Shown here: piece after piece, positions 27,961 through 35,111 of the stretch
How positions within the stretch are numbered: the stretch's first letter is position 1
Layout of the letters: each line of letters opens with the position of its first letter
Assembly: GCA_964434675.1 (NCBI GenBank)
Contig: CAYSWN010000004.1
Span: forward strand, 28,558-92,557
DNA: 64,000 nucleotides
Origin: IGN3 sp964434675
GTDB lineage: Bacteria > Bacteroidota > Ignavibacteria > Ignavibacteriales > Ignavibacteriaceae
Direction: 5' to 3'
Position numbers and translations under genes: made by a program
Notes under the pieces: generated by a model
What the model was told of the DNA's origin: nothing
Databases searched by the model: none
The model's input: only the letters and a program-made list of their open reading frames with translations

Positions 27961-28434
27961 ATGCAAAAATATTGGCTCATAAAATCAGAACCGGAATCTT
28001 TTTCACTTAACGATTTGAAGAAGAGCAAAAATCAAACAACTTTTTGGGATGGAGTAAGAAATTATCAGGCAAGAAATTTTTTGCGTGATGAAATGAAAAA
28101 AAGTGATAAGGTTTTATTTTATCACAGCAATTCAGATCCGCTTGCTGTGATGGGGATTTGTGAGGTCGCAAAAGAAGGATATCCTGATCACACACAATTC
28201 GATCCTGATAGCAATCATTATGATCCAAAAGCTGATCTCAAAAATCCAGCGTGGATTATGGTTGATGTTAAATTTGTAAAGGAGTTTAAAACTCCTGTTA
28301 CACTTGATGCAATTAAATCAAATCCAAAACTAAAGAATATGAGATTGATTGCTCGTGGTAATCGGTTATCTGTTATGCCTGTAACAAAAGAAGAGTTTGA
28401 GGAAATAACAAAAATGGGGAAAGCCCATCCCTAA
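27961..28434 (+). CDS. EVE-domain protein (thymocyte nuclear protein 1-like)
   Basis: 157 residues, the full length of a single EVE domain, a PUA-like fold that in characterised members binds modified bases in DNA or RNA. Typical segments: YWLIKSEPESFSLNDL at the start, WDGVRNYQARNFLRDEMK, DKVLFYHSNSDPLAVMGI and WIMVDVKFV. GGAG about seven bases upstream supports the start. Cytosolic. No restriction or modification genes are adjacent, so this is more likely a housekeeping EVE protein than part of a defence island. It ends in a hairpin-rich spacer shared with the convergent GNAT gene. Confidence 0.92.
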   Translation: MQKYWLIKSEPESFSLNDLKKSKNQTTFWDGVRNYQARNFLRDEMKKSDKVLFYHSNSDPLAVMGICEVAKEGYPDHTQFDPDSNHYDPKADLKNPAWIMVDVKFVKEFKTPVTLDAIKSNPKLKNMRLIARGNRLSVMPVTKEEFEEITKMGKAHP

Positions 28435-28483
28435 CCCTTCCCTAAAGGAAGGGAATTAGATTCTCAATGTCCCCCTTAGGGGG
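28435..28483. repeat. Two adjacent C/G-rich palindromes between convergent genes
   Basis: Hairpin 1: CCCTTCC (28435-28441), loop CTAAA, GGAAGGG (28447-28453). Hairpin 2: CCCCC (28471-28475), loop TTA, GGGGG (28479-28483), which overlaps the GNAT stop codon. They lie directly after the EVE stop and may act as terminators or be a dispersed repeat. Confidence 0.6.
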
Positions 28484-28913
28484 CTTCCTTCTCCATCAAA
28501 TAATGTGGAATAATTCCAAACAAATTGTGAGAAGGTTTTACAACTTTATATCCATTTCTTTCATAAAACTTAACTGCATTATCACGAGCGTGGAGAATAA
28601 TTTTTTTTGCACCTTTTTCTTCTGCAATCTTTTCCAATTCACTCAGGACAATTGAACCAATTCCCTTCCCTCTCCATTCCTCTTCAACTGCCATTGAACG
28701 AATTTGTGCTTCTGTTTCAGAATTAAAATGAACTCTGCCAACTCCAATTGGAATTCCTTCAACTTCACAAACCATAACTGGAAAGGCTTTTGATTCAAGC
28801 TCATCAACTTCACTTCCTCTTGGCTGATTCCACGGAGCGCGAAGAATTCGCCAGCGTAAATCTCTGTATCGTTCGAATTCTTCCGGCGTTTGTGGTGGTC
28901 TAACAATCATCAA
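28476..28913 (-). CDS. GNAT family N-acetyltransferase
   Basis: 145 residues with the GNAT fold. The acetyl-CoA pyrophosphate-binding loop is EEWRGKGIGSIVLSELEKIA, preceded by the beta-4 strand AQIRSMAV, and the C-terminal half holds the motif B segment NAVKFYERNGY. The substrate cannot be read; the family transfers acetyl groups to amines. It starts inside the last codons of rmuC (four-base overlap), so it is translated with it. Met codons 1 and 2 are adjacent and either could start the protein. The last codons run into a C/G-rich palindrome. Confidence 0.9.
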   Translation of the reverse strand: MMIVRPPQTPEEFERYRDLRWRILRAPWNQPRGSEVDELESKAFPVMVCEVEGIPIGVGRVHFNSETEAQIRSMAVEEEWRGKGIGSIVLSELEKIAEEKGAKKIILHARDNAVKFYERNGYKVVKPSHNLFGIIPHYLMEKEAP

Positions 28914-30268
28914 TTATCCAGTAGATTATTTTCATCATCAATATCAGCACGATTAAGAATATTCGGGGGTAAAGATTTACTTGCTTTTGCACCAAGCTTT
29001 TTAATTTTCTCAGAACGGCTGATAAGATTTCCTCTTCCTTCTGAAAGCTTGTTCATTGCTTTATCATAATTATCTTTGGCTCCGACTAACCCTTTTCCAA
29101 CAGATATTAAATCATCAACAAAAGCAGCAAACTTATCAAGCATCTCACCGCTTTGTCTTGCGATTTCCAAAGCATTTTTATTTTGACTTTCCTGTCGCCA
29201 AATACTTGATATTGTTCTTAGTGTTGCGAGCAAAGTTGATGGACTTACAATTACGATATTCTGTTCAAACGCATCGCTAAAAAGTGAAGGATCACTTTGA
29301 ACAGCATAAGCAAACGCCGGTTCGATCGGCATAAACATTAAAACAAAATCCAGACTTTCAAGCTGATAAAGATTTTGATAATTCTTTCCGCTTAAGTTTT
29401 TTATGTGCGAACGAATTGAATTAATATGCTCTCTTAAACCAAGTTGCTTTTCGTGTTCATCTTCGGATGAAACAAATTTTTCATATCCAACAAGAGAAAC
29501 TTTAGAATCTATAATAATGCTTTTATTTTCTGGAAGATTAATTATCACATCAGGCTGAAACCTTTTACCGGATTCCGCAGTTATACTTTCCTGAACAACA
29601 TATTCTCTTCCTTTTACTAATCCGGATTTTTCAAGAATACTTTCAAGAATAAATTCACCCCAATTACCTTGAATTTTTGATTGTCCCTTTAAGGCATTGG
29701 TAAGATTTGTAGCCTCCAAAGTTATCTTTTGATTCATCTCTTTCAACATTTGAAGTTGCTCACGTAATGCAACATGACCATCCAAATTTTTTCTACTTGT
29801 GTCCTCAACTTTTTGTTCAAATCTATTTATTTGATCTCTTAATGGATTTAAAATCTCACTTAACTTTTCTTTATTCTGTTCAGTGAACTTATTTCCCTTT
29901 TCTTCAAAGATTTTGTTAGCAAGGTTTTCAAATTCCATTGTAAACTTTTCCTGTAACTTTTCTACTTCGGATTTTTGTTCGGTAAGTTTTGTTTGAAGAT
30001 TTGTAAAATCAGATTTGAGTGAGGAGTTTTCTGAATTGAGTTTTTCAGATTTCTCTCTCTCACTCTTTAAATCAGATTGAAGTGAAAGTTTATCAGCCTC
30101 AATAAGTTTTATTCGTTCTGTTGATTTTCCTGCTTCAACTTTAAGTAAGTTAATTTCTGAGTTAAGTTTGTTTGCTTCTTCAATCGGAATTGTTTTCTTT
30201 GTTTTGAAAAATAAAAACGCAATTACAAATCCAATTACCAAACCGATTATGAGATATATTATTTCCAT
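28910..30268 (-). CDS. rmuC: DNA recombination protein RmuC
   Basis: 452 residues. An N-terminal membrane helix (3-21) is followed by a long coiled coil (about 30-190) and the RmuC domain, with IQGNWGEFILESILEKSGL, ADVIINLPENKSIIIDSKVSL-type PD-(D/E)xK-like motif (split here: QPDVIINLPE and IIIDSKVSL), and FVLMFMPIEPAFAYA. RmuC limits recombination at inverted repeats in E. coli; a nuclease activity is inferred from the fold. AAGGA is five to nine bases before the ATG. It overlaps the GNAT gene by four bases at its end and follows the GxxExxY cassette. Confidence 0.93.
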   Translation of the reverse strand: MEIIYLIIGLVIGFVIAFLFFKTKKTIPIEEANKLNSEINLLKVEAGKSTERIKLIEADKLSLQSDLKSEREKSEKLNSENSSLKSDFTNLQTKLTEQKSEVEKLQEKFTMEFENLANKIFEEKGNKFTEQNKEKLSEILNPLRDQINRFEQKVEDTSRKNLDGHVALREQLQMLKEMNQKITLEATNLTNALKGQSKIQGNWGEFILESILEKSGLVKGREYVVQESITAESGKRFQPDVIINLPENKSIIIDSKVSLVGYEKFVSSEDEHEKQLGLREHINSIRSHIKNLSGKNYQNLYQLESLDFVLMFMPIEPAFAYAVQSDPSLFSDAFEQNIVIVSPSTLLATLRTISSIWRQESQNKNALEIARQSGEMLDKFAAFVDDLISVGKGLVGAKDNYDKAMNKLSEGRGNLISRSEKIKKLGAKASKSLPPNILNRADIDDENNLLDN

Positions 30269-30285
30269 TTTAATCCTTAATATTT

Positions 30286-30312
30286 TTCACGCAAAGACGC
30301 TAAGTCGCAAAG
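30286..30312 (+). repeat. Left arm of inverted repeat flanking the GxxExxY gene
   Basis: TTCACGCAAAGACGC then five bases then CGCAAAG. It is the reverse complement, 24 of 27 bases matching, of 30700-30726. The two arms enclose exactly one gene. Confidence 0.75.
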
Positions 30313-30314
30313 AA

Positions 30315-30692
30315 TTATAAATTATTTACAATTCTTTTAATACCATCTTTTATTAATGCTTCGTTAAAATTAATTAACAGCCCCAATTTGATTCCGGATA
30401 ATTTCAAATAAGTTAAAAGTTGTTTACTGTGGACTGGTGCTATAGCCTCGATGGATTTTAATTCAATGATAATTTTATTTTCTACAATTATATCAGCTCT
30501 AAAACCTAATTCCATTTTAATATCATTATAAATAACAGGAATTCCCTTTTGCCTCTCTATCTTCAGCCCTCTACTTATAATCTCATAACTTAACACTTCT
30601 TCATAAACAGATTCTAATAATCCTGGTCCTAATTTAGTATGAACTTTAAAACAACAATCAACTAAGATTTTTGAAATTTCATTTTCATTCAT
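30315..30692 (-). CDS. GxxExxY protein (PD-(D/E)xK nuclease-like)
   Basis: 125 residues. The name-giving motif is in LGPGLLESVYEEVL near residue 20-33. A PD-(D/E)xK-like core follows: FRADIIVENKIIIELKSIE, giving the D and the E-x-K residues. C-terminal KLGLLINFNEALIKDGIKRIV is typical of the family. It is widely annotated but its function is not known; nuclease activity is inferred from the fold. The gene lies exactly between two 27-base inverted repeats (30286-30312, 30700-30726), which suggests a mobile cassette. On this strand it sits between anmK and rmuC with no overlap to either. Confidence 0.9.
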   Translation of the reverse strand: MNENEISKILVDCCFKVHTKLGPGLLESVYEEVLSYEIISRGLKIERQKGIPVIYNDIKMELGFRADIIVENKIIIELKSIEAIAPVHSKQLLTYLKLSGIKLGLLINFNEALIKDGIKRIVNNL

Positions 30693-30699
30693 ATTCTTA

Positions 30700-30726
30700 C
30701 TTTGCGGCTCTGCGTCTTTGCGTGAA
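30700..30726 (-). repeat. Right arm of inverted repeat flanking the GxxExxY gene
   Basis: The reverse complement begins TTCACGCAAAGACGC and ends CGCAAAG, matching the left arm at 24 of 27 positions. It begins eight bases upstream of the GxxExxY start codon. Confidence 0.75.
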
Positions 30727-30792
30727 ATTTTTAATGGTTAAATTTAGGTATAAGAATAGAAAAAGTGGAAAACTATTAAGGCTAAATTTTAT

Positions 30793-31875
30793 TTAAATCA
30801 ATTTAAGTGATTTATAAAGTGCGCCGCCAACGCTGTCGGAAATCGCGCCTGTAACTGATGATAAACAATTTGGAATATCATACAAATATAAAACTCCGAG
30901 AAAAGCAAAAATCAATGCTTCTTTGTAATTTATTGTTTGATCATCCGGAATATAGATAGTGCAATTAGGTGAATTAGTTTTTATTCGCTCAATTAAAAAT
31001 TTATTAAATGCGCCGCCGCCCGTTATAATTATTTTTCCTGCAGGAATATTTTTACTAATCTGAATTGCAATATGTTCACAATAAGTAGCAAGTTTATTTT
31101 CAATATTTAAATTGAATGAATCAATTAAAGGTAAAATTTCCTTTTCAACATCTTCTCTTGCTAAAGATTTTGGACCATGATTTTTATAAACATTTAAATC
31201 ATTTAATCTGTCTAATAGTTTGATATTAATAATTCCTGATCTTGCGGTCATTCCATCTTTATCAAAATCTTTTCCTATTTTCATCATATAATAATTAAGC
31301 ACAAAGTTTACAGGACAAATATCATAGGCTATTCTTTTCCCAAATTTATTAAATGATATATTTGAAAAGCCGCCAAGATTTAAACAGGAATCGTATTCTG
31401 AAAAAAGTAACTTATCACCGATTGGAACAAGAGGAGCCCCTTGACCGTTTAGAGCAACATCTAAACTTCTAAAATCACAAACTGTACTAACTCCGGTTTC
31501 AGCCGCTATATTAGCTCCGTTACCGATTTGATATGTCAATTTCTTCTCAGGCTGGTGAAAAATTGTATGTCCGTGAGAAGCGATTATTTCAGGTTTGGCA
31601 GAATGGATATCTAAAAATGTTTTTACTGATTTACCAATAATAATTCCAAAGTCTGTATGCAATTGTGCAAAAGAATTTGCATCCATTAAATGTGCATTTG
31701 CGATTTGCCTTTTTAGTAGCTGCGGATAAGTAATACATTGAGTTTCAATAATTTTATAAGACCATTTAGAATTTTTTTGAATAAAATTTGCATAACAAAT
31801 ATCTAACCCATCCAGCGAAGTTCCAGACATAAGACCGATAACATTAATATTAATTTCCGGATTGTTCTTATTCAT
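30793..31875 (-). CDS. anmK: Anhydro-N-acetylmuramic acid kinase
   Basis: 360 residues, normal for AnmK, an ASKHA-fold kinase that opens and phosphorylates 1,6-anhydroMurNAc to MurNAc-6-phosphate in cell-wall recycling. Diagnostic segments: the phosphate loop GLMSGTSLDGLDICYA at residues 14-29, ASHGHTIFHQPEKK, and the LNLGGFSNIS and TGGGAFNKFLIERI motifs. Cytosolic. Its start overlaps the end of the yciI-like gene by eight bases, so it is co-translated and ends the hflX-hutH-yciI-anmK chain. A MurQ etherase is not in the window. Confidence 0.95.
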   Translation of the reverse strand: MNKNNPEININVIGLMSGTSLDGLDICYANFIQKNSKWSYKIIETQCITYPQLLKRQIANAHLMDANSFAQLHTDFGIIIGKSVKTFLDIHSAKPEIIASHGHTIFHQPEKKLTYQIGNGANIAAETGVSTVCDFRSLDVALNGQGAPLVPIGDKLLFSEYDSCLNLGGFSNISFNKFGKRIAYDICPVNFVLNYYMMKIGKDFDKDGMTARSGIINIKLLDRLNDLNVYKNHGPKSLAREDVEKEILPLIDSFNLNIENKLATYCEHIAIQISKNIPAGKIIITGGGAFNKFLIERIKTNSPNCTIYIPDDQTINYKEALIFAFLGVLYLYDIPNCLSSVTGAISDSVGGALYKSLKLI

Positions 31876-32173
31876 CTATTTGTTCTGGATTCAAGTGCAA
31901 TTCCCATTCATCAACATGAGTTAAAGTAAACACACCATTTTTAATAAATGGATCATCTTTAAAAAGATTTCTAATCGAGCTTTCATTTCTTCCGTTTGCA
32001 ATCACAATTAGTTTTGACTGATCTTTTAACGTACCGCCCATTGTTACTTTATGCTGCAAAAAAAGTTTATCAGAAAACTTTGAATGATTTTCCCAATTCG
32101 GTTGATCGTGAAAGTTTTTTTTAGGTTGATAATTTGGACCGTGTTCAAATGTTAATAAAAATGTTTTATGCAT
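31868..32173 (-). CDS. YciI-like protein
   Basis: 101 residues. The C-terminal half, FKDDPFIKNGVFTLTHVDEW, matches the YciI signature, and the N-terminal half carries histidines at positions that in YciI relatives line the active-site pocket (FEHGP, HDQ, NHS). The family adopts a dimeric ferredoxin-like fold; some members are dehalogenase- or isomerase-like, most have no known role. Cytosolic. It lies 15 bases after hutH and overlaps anmK by eight bases, so it is clearly part of that operon, but its link to those enzymes is unknown. Confidence 0.8.
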   Translation of the reverse strand: MHKTFLLTFEHGPNYQPKKNFHDQPNWENHSKFSDKLFLQHKVTMGGTLKDQSKLIVIANGRNESSIRNLFKDDPFIKNGVFTLTHVDEWELHLNPEQIDE

Positions 32174-32188
32174 ATTAATCTCAACTAA

Positions 32189-33754
32189 TTATTGAATATC
32201 TATTTTCTTCGAAACTTCATCTAACAAATTATTATTTAAAATCATTTCTTTTACTCGCTCAATATCTTTATAAATAATTCTATCATTTTCTAATGCTGGA
32301 ACCGATTTACGAACTGTTTTATATGCAATGCTGCTGCCTGTTCCGGGTTTTAATGGTTTAAGAAATTCTAATCCCTGGCAGGCAGTTAATATTTCAATTG
32401 CTAAAACTGCTTGAACATTTTTTAGAATTTGAAAGCATTTTCTCGCTGCAATTGATCCCATTGAATTATGATCTTCCTGATTTGCAGAAGTTGGTATTGA
32501 ATCCACACTTGCTGGATGTGCAAGTACTTTATTTTCTGAAACAAGTGCTGCTGCCGTGTATTGTGCTAACATCAAACCGGAGTTTAATCCACCGTTCTTT
32601 GCAAGAAATCTTGGCAGGTTGCTAAGTGAACCGTTTAACATTCTTTCTGTTCTTCGTTCGGATACATTTGCATATTCCGAAAGTGCGATTGCCATAAAAT
32701 CCATTACTAATGCAATCGGCTGACCATGAAAATTTCCGCCTTCAAGATGAGCTTCATCATCGAGAAAAATTAATGGATTATCATTCACAGAGTTAAGTTC
32801 AATCTCAACTCGTGAACAAACATAATCAATCGAATCTCTTGAAGCCCCATGTATTTGAGGAATGCAGCGAAGTGAATATGAATCCTGTACACGCGGATCA
32901 TTTTCTCTATGCGATTCACGAATCTCACTTCCTTTAATAATTGCAAGAATATTTTTTGCTACTGCAATTTGTCCGGGAAAAGGTCTTAGTTTATGCAATC
33001 GCAAATCAAATGCGTTATCTGTTCCGCGTAATGTCTCGTGTGAAAGTGCGCCGGAAGTATCTGCAATCTTTTCAAGTTTTTTTGCTTCGATACAAATGTA
33101 AGCTGCAAACGCCGTCATCATTTGAGTACCGTTAATTAAGGCTAATCCTTCTTTGGCGGCTAATTTAATTGGAGTTAACCCAAACTTTTTTAATGCAGCA
33201 ATTGATTTTAAAACTTTTATTTTATGTGGATTATCTTTAATCACATTTCTAAATATCTGCACTTCACCTTTACCGATCATAGCAAGTACAAGATGCGAAA
33301 GTGGTGCAAGATCGCCGCTCGATCCAACAGAACCCTGAGATGGAATAACAGGAATAATATTGTTGTTTATCATAGCAATTAAAAGTTCAAGTGTTTCGAG
33401 ACGAATTCCCGAATGACCACTTGCAAGTGCATTAACACGCAGCAGCATCATTATCTTTACAATAAACGGCGGCAGAGGATCACCAACTCCCGTTGAATGA
33501 CTAATGATTAAATTCTCCTGAAGCTTCTCAATATCTTTTTTAGAAATTGAAACATTTGCAAACTCGCCAAAGCCTGTTGTAACACCGTAAATTATTTTTC
33601 CCTCATCAACCCATTTATTAATAAGCTTACGTGCTTTTATTACCTTCTTTTTAGATTCATTTGACAATGACACAGTTGGATTTTCTAGCAGGAAATAATT
33701 TATTTTTTCAAGCGTAAGTGAACTGCCGTCAATAATAAGTTTTTTATCAGCCAT
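32189..33754 (-). CDS. hutH: Histidine ammonia-lyase family protein with Ser-Ser-Gly cofactor triad
   Basis: 521 residues. It belongs to the aromatic amino acid ammonia-lyase family, which deaminates with an MIO group made from three residues, nearly always Ala-Ser-Gly. Here the triad is Ser145-Ser146-Gly147 within GSVGSSGDLAPLSH; the first codon is TCG. Other HAL features are intact: IYGVTTGFG, H86 in NLIISHSTGVG (histidine rather than aromatic recognition), and TSANQEDHNSMG with the HAL glutamate. So histidine is the best substrate guess. None of hutU, hutI or hutG is nearby. It overlaps hflX by eight bases at its start and is cytosolic. Confidence 0.88.
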   Translation of the reverse strand: MADKKLIIDGSSLTLEKINYFLLENPTVSLSNESKKKVIKARKLINKWVDEGKIIYGVTTGFGEFANVSISKKDIEKLQENLIISHSTGVGDPLPPFIVKIMMLLRVNALASGHSGIRLETLELLIAMINNNIIPVIPSQGSVGSSGDLAPLSHLVLAMIGKGEVQIFRNVIKDNPHKIKVLKSIAALKKFGLTPIKLAAKEGLALINGTQMMTAFAAYICIEAKKLEKIADTSGALSHETLRGTDNAFDLRLHKLRPFPGQIAVAKNILAIIKGSEIRESHRENDPRVQDSYSLRCIPQIHGASRDSIDYVCSRVEIELNSVNDNPLIFLDDEAHLEGGNFHGQPIALVMDFMAIALSEYANVSERRTERMLNGSLSNLPRFLAKNGGLNSGLMLAQYTAAALVSENKVLAHPASVDSIPTSANQEDHNSMGSIAARKCFQILKNVQAVLAIEILTACQGLEFLKPLKPGTGSSIAYKTVRKSVPALENDRIIYKDIERVKEMILNNNLLDEVSKKIDIQ

Positions 33755-35009
33755 AAATAATCTTCTTTATTTTATCTGAATTTTGTTTACTTGTTTTGAA
33801 ATGGATTTTTATCCCATTTTCATCATAATCTATTTTTAATACTTCTGCCAGGGAATGTATCTGCGAAACTTTTTTTGATTCATTCAACTGTAAAGTGATT
33901 TTAGTTTCAACGAATTGATCTTCAATTATTTTATTGAGTAAAGATTTTAATGCTGTAATATTTATTCCGCGTTTTGCAGAGATCATTATGCTATCTTTGT
34001 GGGAGTTACGGATAAAATCAATTTTACTTTTATCATTTATAAGATCAACTTTATTAAATATTCTAACAACTTTTTTATCGGCACTGCCAAATTCTTTTAA
34101 AGTATCTTCTACAACAATAAGATGATCCTCATAAAACGGGTGCGAAACATCAATCACGTGAAAAATAATATCAGCCTCGCGCACTTCACTTAATGTACTT
34201 TTAAAAGATGCAATAAGCTGCGGTGGTAGTTTGCGTATAAATCCAACAGTATCACTTATTAAGATTTTTTCTGTATCGTGCACATCAAGCGTTCTTGTAG
34301 TTGAATCAAGTGTTGCAAATAATTTATCTTCTGCAAAAACATCAGAACTGGTTAACAAATTAAATAAAGTTGATTTACCGGCATTTGTGTACCCGGCTAT
34401 TGCAATTCGTGTTGAATTTTTTCTTCCTGCACTTTGTGTAACTCTGTGTGATTCAATTTCAGTAAGTTTTTCTTTTAGATGTGCAATTCTTGTACGAATA
34501 ATTCTTCTATCAGTTTCAATCTGCGTTTCACCGGGACCCTTGGTTCCAATACCGCCATACTGTTTTGATAAGTGAGTCCAGGCACGTGTTAAACGCGGCA
34601 AAAGATATTGAAGCTGTGCAAGTTCAACCTGAGTTTTTGCTTCTTTACTTTTTGCACGGGAGGCAAAAATATCAAGGATCAATCCGCTTCTATCAATCAC
34701 TTTTCGTTTAAATAGATCAGAAAGATTTCTTACTTGTACAGGAGTTAAATCATCATCAAAAATAATTATGTTGATGTCGTTCAATTCAATAAGCTGTGCA
34801 AGCTCTTCTGCTTTTCCTTTTCCAATGTAGTAAGCAGAATCCATTTTTGCTTTGCTTTGAATGATTTTAAAAATCGTTTCTGCTCCAGCAGTGTTAGCAA
34901 GTTCTTCAAGCTCAGCAAGATGTTCTTCAACAACTTCTTTGCTGTATTGTTTTGTATCGAGTGCAACAAGCATTGCACGTTCAATTATCTTTTTTGTTAT
35001 TTCTATCAT
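33747..35009 (-). CDS. hflX: GTPase HflX
   Basis: 420 residues. The N-terminal HflX domain contains SAYYIGKGKAEELA and FDDDLTPVQVRNL, then the glycine-rich segment KQYGGIGTKGPGETQIETDRR. The GTPase domain has G1 GYTNAGKST, G3 DTVGFIRKLP and G4 NKVD. HflX binds the 50S subunit and rescues or splits stalled ribosomes under stress. Cytosolic and ribosome associated. It heads the chain hflX-hutH-yciI-anmK, overlapping hutH by eight bases. A palindromic repeat (35026-35108) lies just upstream. Confidence 0.95.
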   Translation of the reverse strand: MIEITKKIIERAMLVALDTKQYSKEVVEEHLAELEELANTAGAETIFKIIQSKAKMDSAYYIGKGKAEELAQLIELNDINIIIFDDDLTPVQVRNLSDLFKRKVIDRSGLILDIFASRAKSKEAKTQVELAQLQYLLPRLTRAWTHLSKQYGGIGTKGPGETQIETDRRIIRTRIAHLKEKLTEIESHRVTQSAGRKNSTRIAIAGYTNAGKSTLFNLLTSSDVFAEDKLFATLDSTTRTLDVHDTEKILISDTVGFIRKLPPQLIASFKSTLSEVREADIIFHVIDVSHPFYEDHLIVVEDTLKEFGSADKKVVRIFNKVDLINDKSKIDFIRNSHKDSIMISAKRGINITALKSLLNKIIEDQFVETKITLQLNESKKVSQIHSLAEVLKIDYDENGIKIHFKTSKQNSDKIKKIIYG

Positions 35010-35025
35010 AATCTTTTATTGATTG

Positions 35026-35108
35026 TCATTGCGAACGAGTCTTCGAGTGAAGCAATCTAACATATATATTTGGTGGATTGCTTCGTCCCGATGGGACTCG
35101 CAATGACG
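35026..35108. repeat. Imperfect inverted repeat of the GTCATTGCGA type
   Basis: Left arm 35026-35058 begins GTCATTGCGAACGAG and ends GAAGCAATC; right arm 35077-35108 begins GATTGCTTCGTC and ends CTCGCAATGAC. The arms are largely reverse complements and enclose about 18 AT-rich bases. It resembles the small non-coding palindromic repeats scattered in many bacterial genomes. It sits between hflX and the BatA-like gene. Confidence 0.8.
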
Positions 35109-35111
35109 TCA

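Noticed and set aside
27961..28434. EVE gene as a marker of a defence island.
   Set aside because: No restriction, modification, nuclease-helicase or toxin genes are adjacent; it looks like a solitary housekeeping EVE protein.
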